Source: Helicobacteraceae bacterium (lineage in GTDB: Bacteria; Campylobacterota; Campylobacteria; Campylobacterales; Sulfurimonadaceae). From it: a stretch of 18,347 nt of DNA. Location of the stretch: assembly GCA_027068615.1 (NCBI GenBank), contig JAMOQV010000218.1:1-18347 (forward strand), in the 5' to 3' direction. Positions 7,029 through 13,403 of the stretch are shown here, one piece after another. Position 1 is the stretch's first letter. Every line of letters starts with the position of its first letter. A program made the translations under genes and the position numbers. Below the pieces are notes generated by a model. It was not told where the DNA came from and made no database searches. It was given only the letters and a program-made list of their open reading frames with translations.

Positions 7029-7371
7029 GTGTAAATCTTTGTTATTGCAAAAGTCATTGGAGATTTTTTTACAAAAACATCTAACTTCTGTAAAGCATTG
7101 TGATATATGTATATGTGATGTTGAGTGTTTTGAAGATGATGAAAGATGTTTTTATATCTCTCAAGATTCAAAAGCTGACTTAGTGAAACCTTTTTCAAAA
7201 TCTCAGTTGATGTTAGCTCTTGAAGAGAGATATAAAAAGATTAAAAAAAATCCAACTTCAGTAGATGAAGAGGAATTGGATTTTTCTATCTTAGAAAAGA
7301 GGATAAACTACTTAACACAAGAGTATAAAGAAAATATTATAAAGGCAGTGAGAGCATTTTATGAAAGATAA
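7012..7371 (+). CDS. Small protein resembling a shortened receiver domain, unknown function
   Basis: A 119-residue protein not assigned to a known family. The first 75 residues have the rhythm of a response-regulator receiver: a beta-strand/helix start (MKIAIECKSLLLQKSLEIFL), a strand ending in aspartate (DICICD36), a short strand with Ser (CFYIS50) and the hallmark VKPF (58-61) followed by SKSQLMLALEERY. It is much shorter than a 115-residue receiver and lacks the acidic pair after strand 1. The rest (about 85-119) is a charged helical tail. It is Cys-rich for its size (C7, C30, C33, C35, C39, C46). TTG start at 7012 is supported by AGGAG at 7001-7005. It sits between the exonuclease homologue and rsmD, overlapping both. 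The receiver likeness is by eye only. Confidence 0.65.
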   Translation: MKIAIECKSLLLQKSLEIFLQKHLTSVKHCDICICDVECFEDDERCFYISQDSKADLVKPFSKSQLMLALEERYKKIKKNPTSVDEEELDFSILEKRINYLTQEYKENIIKAVRAFYER

Positions 7372-7942
7372 GTTTGTAAAAAAAATCATAATGGGTAAGT
7401 ATAAAGGGCAGGTGTTAAAACTACCATCGAAAACAACAACAAGAAGTTCTAAAGGGATTGTTCTTGAGTCATTTTTTAACACTATTCAGTTTGAGATAGT
7501 TGATGCAAATTTTGTTGAGGTTTTTTCAGGTAGTGGTTCTGTTGGACTTGAGGCATTGAGTCGTGGAGCAAAAAAGATATTTTTTATGGAAAAAGATAGA
7601 GATGCTTTAAAAGTTTTAAAAGAAAATATCTCAAAAACAGACCCTAACTCTTGTGAAGTTTTTTCAGGTGATAGTTTTAAAAATATAGATAGTGTTATAT
7701 CACGATTAAAAAAACAAAAAGAGGATGCATACTTTTACATAGACCCACCATTTAGTTGTAGAGAGGGGATGGAAGATATCTATGATAATATGATAGAACT
7801 TATAAAATCTTTACCAGAAGAAAATGTAAAATTAATCATAATTGAACATATGACAGGGTTAAAATTAGATGATAATATAGGTAATTTCAATAAAATAAAA
7901 TCAAAAAAGTTTGGAAAAACATCTCTAACTTATTTTCAATAA
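7361..7942 (+). CDS. rsmD: 16S rRNA (guanine(966)-N(2))-methyltransferase RsmD
   Basis: RsmD methylates G966 of 16S rRNA during 30S assembly, using S-adenosylmethionine. The 193-residue product shows the family start (IIMGKYKGQVLKLP), the TRSSKGIVLESFFN segment corresponding to the usual R-P-T-S-D-x-V-R-E-A-L-F-N block, the SAM-binding loop VFSGSGSVGLEALSRGA (54-70), the acidic strand end FMEKD and the catalytic motif IDPPF (127-131), typical of N2-guanine methyltransferases. Length fits. The ATG overlaps the end of the upstream gene by 11 bases. It is the last gene before the flagellar promoter. Its proximity to flgI looks positional rather than functional. Confidence 0.9.
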   Translation: MKDKFVKKIIMGKYKGQVLKLPSKTTTRSSKGIVLESFFNTIQFEIVDANFVEVFSGSGSVGLEALSRGAKKIFFMEKDRDALKVLKENISKTDPNSCEVFSGDSFKNIDSVISRLKKQKEDAYFYIDPPFSCREGMEDIYDNMIELIKSLPEENVKLIIIEHMTGLKLDDNIGNFNKIKSKKFGKTSLTYFQ

Positions 7943-7947
7943 TCCTT

Positions 7948-7965
7948 TTGGAATAAATATTGCTT
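7948..7965 (+). promoter_or_regulatory. Sigma-54 promoter of the flgI operon
   Basis: TTGGAATAAATATTGCTT has the invariant GG (7950-7951) and GC (7962-7963) separated by exactly ten bases, with the TTGGAA and TTGCTT flanks seen in Campylobacterota sigma-54 promoters. The predicted start near 7974-7976 leaves a leader of about 15 bases carrying AAGGG (7978-7982) before the flgI ATG. In this group rod, hook and ring genes are known to be sigma-54 (FlgRS-activated) genes, which agrees with the downstream flgI and flgJ. Confidence 0.85.
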
Positions 7966-7988
7966 AAACCTTTAAATAAGGGTTTAAG

Positions 7989-9038
7989 ATGAAAAAAATA
8001 TTATTAATTTTACTTACCACAATTACAACCATTTATGCAACTAAAATCAATGATGTTTCTAGTGTCGTTGGTGTTAGAGATAATCAACTTATAGGGTATT
8101 CTCTTGTTGTTGGTCTTAAAAAAACAGGTGATGGTACCACTTCAAAATTTACACTTCAATCTATATCAAATATGCTTAAATCTATGAATATAGATATGAA
8201 ACCGATAGATATAAAATCAAAAAATGTAGCAGCAGTTGTTGTTACTGCAAAACTAAAACCATTTGCTCGTCAAGGGGATAAATTTGATGTTATTGTATCT
8301 TCTATAGGGGATTCAAAGTCTTTAGAGGGTGGGATACTTCTTATGACACCATTAAAAGGGGTTGATGGTAAGATATATGCACTAGCACAAGGCTCTGTAA
8401 CTATTGGTGGTAGAAATGTAAAGGGAGCAAGTAGTGTTTCTCATCCAACTTCTGGGATGGTTTATGATGGTGGTTTGGTTGAAAGGGAGATAAATATAGA
8501 TCTTTACAATAAAAAGTTTATCACTCTATCTCTAAAAGAAGCAAATTTTAAAAACTCAATAGCTGTTCAAAAAGCTATAAATAACTTTTATAATACTCAA
8601 GTAGCAGTAGCGATAGACCCTAAAACTATAAGATTAAAATGTCCTGAAAATAACTCTATGATAGAGTTCTTAGCACAAGTGCAAGATATAGATATGGACT
8701 ATAAAGTTTCTAACAAAATCATCATAAATGAAAGAACTGGAACTATCATTGCTGGGGTTGGTATAGAGATTAAACCTGTTATCATAACTCATGGTGATAT
8801 AACTATAAAGATTAAAGAGCAAAATACACCATCAAAACCAAATGGTTCTGTAGTTGTAGATAGTGAGTTGGTTATAGGTTTAAATGAAAATGAGATTTAT
8901 ACAAAAAAAGGAACAACTACAGTTGCAAACTTAGTTCGTTCTTTACAGAAGTTGGGAGCTACTCCTAAAGATATCATCTCTATACTAGAGGCTATGAAAA
9001 GTGCTGGTAGTATCTCAGCAGAGTTAAGGGTTATATAA
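7989..9038 (+). CDS. flgI: Flagellar P-ring protein FlgI
   Basis: FlgI is exported by Sec to the periplasm and assembles into the P-ring around the distal rod. The 349-residue precursor has a Sec signal peptide (MKKILLILLTTITTIYA, cleavage predicted after residue 17), then the highly conserved mature N-terminus beginning TKINDVSSVVGVRDNQLIGYSLVVGLKKTGDGT. It continues with FTLQSISNMLKSM, the VVVTAKLKPFARQGDKFDVIVSSIGDSKSLEGGILLMTPLKGVDG block and the C-terminal LVRSLQKLGATPKDIISILEAMKSAG. Length and motifs match the family throughout. It heads the flagellar cluster behind a sigma-54 promoter and overlaps flgJ by one base (TAATG). Confidence 0.98.
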   Translation: MKKILLILLTTITTIYATKINDVSSVVGVRDNQLIGYSLVVGLKKTGDGTTSKFTLQSISNMLKSMNIDMKPIDIKSKNVAAVVVTAKLKPFARQGDKFDVIVSSIGDSKSLEGGILLMTPLKGVDGKIYALAQGSVTIGGRNVKGASSVSHPTSGMVYDGGLVEREINIDLYNKKFITLSLKEANFKNSIAVQKAINNFYNTQVAVAIDPKTIRLKCPENNSMIEFLAQVQDIDMDYKVSNKIIINERTGTIIAGVGIEIKPVIITHGDITIKIKEQNTPSKPNGSVVVDSELVIGLNENEIYTKKGTTTVANLVRSLQKLGATPKDIISILEAMKSAGSISAELRVI

Positions 9039-9340
9039 TGAGTTATTTAGGTATGGAAGCATTAAATACACAAACTATTTCTCAGCAAAATATTTTACCT
9101 AAGATAGATGAAAAAGCTGAGGATAAAGAGTTAAAAAAGCAAACAGATGCTTTTGAAGCTGTTTTTATCAAAATGATGATGGATGAAGCTTCAAAAAATG
9201 AGAAAAATCTTTTTACAGAGCAAAATGACCCTGGTACAAAGATATATAAGTCTATGTACCGTGATGAGCTTTCAAAAGAGAGTGCAGGGAGCTTTGGTTT
9301 TTCTCAAATGTTGTACGATTATCTTTCAAGAGATAGTTAA
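9038..9340 (+). CDS. flgJ: FlgJ-type rod-binding protein (no muramidase domain)
   Basis: A 100-residue protein corresponding only to the N-terminal, rod-binding part of enterobacterial FlgJ. Recognisable is LKKQTDAFEAVFIKMMMDEASK (about 33-54), then IYKSMYRDELSKESAGSFGFSQMLYDYLSR, matching the rod-binding domain pattern (F-x-x-M-L-x-x-M ... D-x-x-x). It probably caps or scaffolds the rod during assembly in the periplasm. The peptidoglycan hydrolase half is absent, as is usual in Campylobacterota, so wall opening must be by another enzyme. Translation starts within the flgI stop codon. The first 30 residues are variable and Gln/Asn-rich. Confidence 0.88.
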   Translation: MSYLGMEALNTQTISQQNILPKIDEKAEDKELKKQTDAFEAVFIKMMMDEASKNEKNLFTEQNDPGTKIYKSMYRDELSKESAGSFGFSQMLYDYLSRDS

Positions 9341-9361
9341 TATTTTTGTTATTTTGTCGAT
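9338..9361 (+). promoter_or_regulatory. Weak candidate sigma-28 promoter before flgM
   Basis: TTAA (9338-9341) followed after 16 bases by CGAT (9358-9361) loosely resembles the sigma-28 pattern (TAAA, about 15 bases, CGAT). FlgM genes in this phylum are often sigma-28 dependent, which makes the position sensible, but the match is poor and read-through from the sigma-54 promoter would also serve. Confidence 0.3.
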
Positions 9362-9385
9362 GTAGTAGTTATAAAAGGATTGATT

Positions 9386-9595
9386 ATGATTACTCAAACA
9401 AATAGTGCAATTATTCGTAATACTTATTCTAACAGTTTTAATAATGCTAAGGATATTAAGGCTAAAGATGGCATAAGTATTTCAAAACAAGGCGATACAA
9501 GCAAAGTTGAAAAGCTAAAAGAGGCTATCAACTCTGGTGAGTATCAGGTAGATTTACAGGCTTTATCAGAAAAAATATCTGAAGAGTTGTTATAA
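9386..9595 (+). CDS. flgM: Anti-sigma-28 factor FlgM
   Basis: FlgM binds and holds sigma-28 (FliA) in the cytoplasm until the hook is complete, then is exported. In Campylobacter it also interacts with FliA to regulate late genes. The 69-residue product has a disordered, Asn/Lys-rich N-terminal half and the characteristic C-terminal sigma-binding region KVEKLKEAINSGEYQVDL followed by ALSEKISEELL, matching the family pattern V-x-x-l-k-x-a-I-x-x-G-x-Y-x-v-d. I chose ATG 9386 because AAAAGGA (9373-9379) sits six bases before it; the TTG at 9380 directly touches that site and is unlikely. Presence of FlgM implies that the genome carries sigma-28. Confidence 0.88.
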   Translation: MITQTNSAIIRNTYSNSFNNAKDIKAKDGISISKQGDTSKVEKLKEAINSGEYQVDLQALSEKISEELL

Positions 9596-9622
9596 AAAAT
9601 ATCAAATAGTTAAGGATTTATT

Positions 9623-10051
9623 ATGTTGAGTCATCATTTAGAAGGTGCATTGTCAGATTTAAGAGATTTAATAAAAATTACAGAAGCAGACATCACAGAT
9701 ATAAAAGAGGCTAATAATGATCCACAATTTGACAGATTGTCTATCAAAGATGAAAAGCTAAGAAGTTTTGAGCAAAAAAAAGCTATGATAGATCATGAGA
9801 TATCATCTTTGATGACCTCTAATCCAGATTCTGATTTATCTGAATTATTGGATGAACAACAACATAAATATTTAGATGAATTAAAAATTGAACTTCATAA
9901 TCTTAAAGAGGTAAATAAAAGATATGCAAGATTAGTTTTAGCTGTAAGTAATCTTTACAATACTTTTCTAGAAAAACTTGTACCAACCGAGATGGATGGT
10001 TATGAAAAAAAAGCTACTAAAGGTTCTTGTGTATTGGAAGTGAGGGTTTAG
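9623..10051 (+). CDS. flgN: FlgN-like export chaperone for hook-associated proteins
   Basis: A 142-residue, strongly helical and charged protein in the exact position of FlgN, between flgM and flgK. FlgN-type chaperones bind the C-terminal helices of FlgK and FlgL and deliver them to the flagellar export gate. Visible are long heptad-like helices (LEGALSDLRDLIKITEADITDIKEA, EKKAMIDHEISSL region, YLDELKIELHNLKEVNKRYARLVLAVSNLYNTFLEKLVP), as expected for the antiparallel helical bundle. Sequence similarity to enteric FlgN is low, so the call depends partly on context. AAGGA at 9612-9616 supports the ATG. Stop is three bases before the flgK ATG. Confidence 0.78.
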   Translation: MLSHHLEGALSDLRDLIKITEADITDIKEANNDPQFDRLSIKDEKLRSFEQKKAMIDHEISSLMTSNPDSDLSELLDEQQHKYLDELKIELHNLKEVNKRYARLVLAVSNLYNTFLEKLVPTEMDGYEKKATKGSCVLEVRV

Positions 10052-10054
10052 AAA

Positions 10055-11935
10055 ATGGCTTCTATATTTAACTCATTATATGTTGGTTATTCTGGTCTGA
10101 ATGCTTCTCAAATAGGTATTGATACAACTGGTCATAATATATCTAATGCTGAAACAGAGGGTTATACAAGACAAAGAACAATAGCAGTAGCTGCTAGTCC
10201 TTTAGCTATAAATCCATCAGGTGTAGGTAACGGGGTAGATGTTCAATCTATAGAAAGAGTATATGATGACTTTGTATTTAGTAGATATACTGACATATCA
10301 GCTTCAAAAGAGTATAGTGCTTATGAAACAGATACTTTAGAGACATTATCGACATATTTTCCTGAAATAGATGGTGTTGGTATAAAGAATGACTTAACAA
10401 ATTATTATGATTCTTGGCAAACACTTGCTGATAATCCAGATAATACGGCTGTAAAAACAGACCTTGAGTCTAAAGCAGAGAGTTTAACTAAAAATATAAG
10501 TTATACAAAACAACAAGTTGTTGATTTGCAGTCTCAAGTAAATGAAGAGTTAGCAGTTGATGTAAATGAAGTAAATCGTCTAGCTAAAGAACTTGCACAA
10601 ATAAATAAATCAATAGATTCTGTTGAGGCTGGTGGAACTAAAGGGGCTGATAAAGCAAATGATTTAAGAGATAGAAGAAATGTTATTGAAAAAGATTTAT
10701 CTAGGCTGATAGGAGCTAAAAGAACTACTGACCAATTAAAATCAAATATTCAAATCGATCGTAATTCTAATGATATTACAGGTAGTTATACTATACAAGT
10801 AGATGGATTTAATATAGTAGATGGTGGAACATATCATCCAATCCATATGGAAAAAGATAAAAATCAGTATGGTTTTTATGAACTTTCTTATGAAAGACAA
10901 GATGGTACTTTAATACCTATGTCAGGAGATATTAGTGGTGGTAGAGTTGGTGCTATGCTTGACCTTCGTGGACATAACATAGATAGAACAAGTGGAGTTC
11001 CAACTGATGGTACTCTTCAAAATGTTATTGCAGAATTAGATTCTTTTGCTAGTGGGCTTATTCAAACTACAAACAATCTTTATGCTCAGTCTGCATCTGA
11101 TAGATTTGATTCAAATACTTTAGATATAGATGAAGATACACCTCTAATAAATTCAACAAATAATATCAATACAGGTTCTTTTAATGTTGTTGTTTATGAT
11201 ATTGATGGAAATGAAGTAGCTACAAGAGAGATTAACATTGACTATGCTACTAGTATGAGTGATTCAGATAGTGGAAATTCTATAAAAGACCAAATAGAAG
11301 CTAATAAAGATGACAATGACGACAATGATGCAAATAACGATATAGATGATTATATAAATTTTGATTTTGGTGGAGCTGGAACAAGTGCTGTTTTTTCAAT
11401 TGATCCACAAAAAAAAGCTGATGGATATACCTTTGCAATAGTTGATAATTTAGAAGATGATAAATTTGGTAGTGGTACAAACTTTGCAGGTGGCTTTGGT
11501 TTTGGTAGATTTTTTGATGGTGATAATGCGAGTAATATACGAGTAAATTCAGAATTAGCAAGAGATCCAGATAAAATTTCAGCAGGTGATTCTCCTTCAG
11601 ATGGTGATGATTCTGTAGCTTTAGATATGATTCAACAACAATATGAAGAATATAAATTTAATGTAGGTGATTCAGAATATAAAGAGACATTATATGGTAT
11701 GTTTGATGTTGTAGCTACTGATGTTGGTTCAAAAACAAATGCAGCTTTAATAAGAGAAGATACTGTAAGTGCTCAGTTTAGTGCAGTTGAGATGGAATAT
11801 TTTTCAGTTTCAAAAGTAAATACGGATGAAGAGATGACAAACTTAATTAAATATCAAACAGCATATGGGGCAGCTGCAAAAGTTATAACTACTATCGATC
11901 AAATGATGGACACTCTTCTTGGTATAAAAAAATAG
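10055..11935 (+). CDS. flgK: Flagellar hook-associated protein 1 (hook-filament junction) FlgK
   Basis: FlgK joins hook to filament after export through the flagellar type III apparatus. The 626-residue product has the conserved axial N-terminus (SIFNSLYVGYSGLNASQIGIDTTGHNISNAETEGYTRQR), the coiled region typical of FlgK (residues about 135-230, ending NDLRDRRNVIEKDLSRLIG), and the C-terminal axial helix (VNTDEEMTNLIKYQTAYGAAAKVITTIDQMMDTLLGI). Between about 355 and 520 lies a variable surface region with an unusually acidic, low-complexity tract at 419-432 (nine Asp in fourteen residues). GTGAGGG precedes the ATG, and the gene follows flgN by three bases, which suits coupling of a chaperone to its client. 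No terminator is seen before the next gene. Confidence 0.95.
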   Translation: MASIFNSLYVGYSGLNASQIGIDTTGHNISNAETEGYTRQRTIAVAASPLAINPSGVGNGVDVQSIERVYDDFVFSRYTDISASKEYSAYETDTLETLSTYFPEIDGVGIKNDLTNYYDSWQTLADNPDNTAVKTDLESKAESLTKNISYTKQQVVDLQSQVNEELAVDVNEVNRLAKELAQINKSIDSVEAGGTKGADKANDLRDRRNVIEKDLSRLIGAKRTTDQLKSNIQIDRNSNDITGSYTIQVDGFNIVDGGTYHPIHMEKDKNQYGFYELSYERQDGTLIPMSGDISGGRVGAMLDLRGHNIDRTSGVPTDGTLQNVIAELDSFASGLIQTTNNLYAQSASDRFDSNTLDIDEDTPLINSTNNINTGSFNVVVYDIDGNEVATREINIDYATSMSDSDSGNSIKDQIEANKDDNDDNDANNDIDDYINFDFGGAGTSAVFSIDPQKKADGYTFAIVDNLEDDKFGSGTNFAGGFGFGRFFDGDNASNIRVNSELARDPDKISAGDSPSDGDDSVALDMIQQQYEEYKFNVGDSEYKETLYGMFDVVATDVGSKTNAALIREDTVSAQFSAVEMEYFSVSKVNTDEEMTNLIKYQTAYGAAAKVITTIDQMMDTLLGIKK

Positions 11936-11940
11936 CTACT

Positions 11941-12744
11941 ATGAAAAATATACCATTTTTTAGTATATTTATACTCATATTTATATTTTTCTTTGTGTTC
12001 TTTGGAAGTTATTTTTATCCTACAAATGCTTATCTATTAGATGCAGATTCTATACTTTTAGCACCTTCTTCTCAACATATATTTGGTACTGATAGATTGG
12101 GAAGGGATATTTTAGCTAGAGTTATAGATGGTGGAAAAATATCTATTATTATTGGTGTTGGAAGTGCTTTTATTGCCTCCTTTATAGGTCTTTTACTGGG
12201 TTCCATGGCTGGTTACTTTAAAGGCTTTATAGATAAAAGCTTTATTATCTTAGTTGATCTATTTTTAACTTTTCCAACTTTTTTCTTACTATTGGCACTT
12301 GTTAGTTACATAAATGCTTCTTCTTTAGTTCTGATTTTGATAATATCTTTAACAGGTTGGATGTCAACAGCTAGACTTATACGTTCTGAGAGTTTTAAAA
12401 TAACTTCACAACCATATATAAAGATTTTAAATATAGCAAAAGTAAATAAACTTAAAATACTTTTTAAATATTATACACCATTATTAGCCCCTATCTATTT
12501 TACAAGTTTTACTTTTGGAGTAGGTGGAGCGATACTTGCAGAGAGTGGACTTAGCTTTTTAGGTCTTGGTATTGTAGCTCCACAAATGAGTTGGGGTACA
12601 ATTTTAAGTAGTGGAAAAGAAGTTATCGAGATTGCTTGGTGGGTAAGTTTTTTCCCAGGACTTATGATATTTTTAGTAACATTTTCACTTATAAATATAT
12701 CAAACTATCTACAGCAGTTAACAAATCAAAAACAAATACAATAG
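11941..12744 (+). CDS. Orphan DppC/OppC-type ABC transporter permease
   Basis: A 267-residue inner-membrane permease of the peptide/nickel (DppC/OppC/NikC) group. It has an N-terminal helix (about 5-24), the signature HIFGTDRLGRDILARVIDGGKIS (46-68) and five further helices. The C-terminal block GGAILAESGLSFLGLG..PQMSWGTILSSGK (195-226) is strongly conserved. The EAA loop that docks on the ATPase is degenerate: where the family has Y-V-E-A-A-x-x-x-G, this protein reads YIKILNIAK (159-167). It begins six bases after flgK without a clear ribosome binding site, so it may be translated by coupling. No partner permease, ATPase or binding protein lies in the window. A nickel or peptide role is possible, and nickel would suit the nearby hydrogenase, but that is speculation. 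Confidence 0.82.
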   Translation: MKNIPFFSIFILIFIFFFVFFGSYFYPTNAYLLDADSILLAPSSQHIFGTDRLGRDILARVIDGGKISIIIGVGSAFIASFIGLLLGSMAGYFKGFIDKSFIILVDLFLTFPTFFLLLALVSYINASSLVLILIISLTGWMSTARLIRSESFKITSQPYIKILNIAKVNKLKILFKYYTPLLAPIYFTSFTFGVGGAILAESGLSFLGLGIVAPQMSWGTILSSGKEVIEIAWWVSFFPGLMIFLVTFSLINISNYLQQLTNQKQIQ

Positions 12745-12752
12745 CTTTTTAA

Positions 12753-12807
12753 ACAAATAAAATAAAATAAAATGATAGAATTGTATCCTAATTATAACAA
12801 AGGTTAT
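12753..12807 (+). promoter_or_regulatory. Putative promoter/operator region of the TetR-hydrogenase unit
   Basis: The 65-base gap holds an AAATA tandem repeat (about 12754-12772), a -10-like TAGAAT (12776-12781), and the inverted repeat ATAAC-AAAG-GTTAT (12794-12807), which overlaps the ribosome binding site AAAGG and ends two bases before the tetR-type ATG. TetR-family proteins often repress their own gene from such a dyad. The arms are only five bases, so this is tentative. Confidence 0.35.
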
Positions 12808-12809
12808 TT

Positions 12810-13403
12810 ATGGCTAGAATTACAAAAGCAGAAAGAAAAAAAAGTATTATTTCTGCTTCTTTAAAACTTTTTTCAGAAAGAGGTTTTTATATAACAACTA
12901 TACCAGATATTGCTCAAAAAGTTGGCATGAGTGTTGGAAATTTTTATAACTATTTTAATTCAAAAGATGTTTTGGCAAAAGAGTTGGTTATGTATATCTC
13001 TCAATATCTAGGAGATAATATCAGAGATATTAATGAAAGAGATATCTCTACAGATGAAAAAATATATGAAATAGTATCTATGTATTTTAACATAGCAGAT
13101 GAAAAGCCTGAAATGATAGAATATTTTCTAAGAGTATATTTATCAAATCGTGAAGTTTTTAGTGATGGTTGCGAGGGTATGCTATGTGTTTCGCCTTTTG
13201 TTACTGAGATGATGATGTTTTTTAATGATGGTGTTGAAAGTGGAGATCTATATGATCAAGATTTTTTTAGTGCTTTTGGGCTTTTTATGGGATATCTAGG
13301 TGGTATGGTTTTTCTTTTTGGAGAGAAAATTTTACCTGAACCATTAGAAAACTATAAAGAATCAATATCTCAAAATATCTATAATGCTCTTAAGTCAAGA
13401 TAA
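12810..13403 (+). CDS. TetR/AcrR-family transcriptional regulator
   Basis: A 197-residue TetR-family regulator. The N-terminal DNA-binding domain is clear: ITKAERKKSIISASLKLFSERGFYITTIPDIAQKVGMSVGNFYNYFNSKDVLAKELV (about 4-60), with the helix-turn-helix at about 31-50 and the family's Y-x-Y-F-x-x-K-x-x-L closure. The C-terminal ligand domain is unassignable; it contains a Met/Phe-rich, Gly-rich stretch (MMMFFN, FGLFMGYLGGMVFLFGEKILPEP). Its last 20 bases overlap the start of the hydrogenase small-subunit gene, so regulator and hydrogenase are almost certainly one transcript. A dyad at 12794-12807 could be its autoregulatory site. The signal it senses is not visible from sequence. Confidence 0.88.
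   Translation: MARITKAERKKSIISASLKLFSERGFYITTIPDIAQKVGMSVGNFYNYFNSKDVLAKELVMYISQYLGDNIRDINERDISTDEKIYEIVSMYFNIADEKPEMIEYFLRVYLSNREVFSDGCEGMLCVSPFVTEMMMFFNDGVESGDLYDQDFFSAFGLFMGYLGGMVFLFGEKILPEPLENYKESISQNIYNALKSR

Noticed and set aside
6333..7371. Toxin-antitoxin or defence pair made of the exonuclease homologue and receiver-like gene
   Set aside because: The genes sit in a run with rsmD, show normal base composition and lack any toxin or immune-type domain; there is no positive evidence for defence.
9183..9365. Open frame of 60 residues in another frame over flgJ
   Set aside because: It overlaps flgJ almost entirely in a different frame; flgJ has the conserved domain and coupling to flgI.
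11301..11561. Open frame of 86 residues on the minus strand
   Set aside because: It is antisense within flgK, very rich in Tyr, His and Gln from the complement of Asp/Asn codons, with no ribosome binding site.
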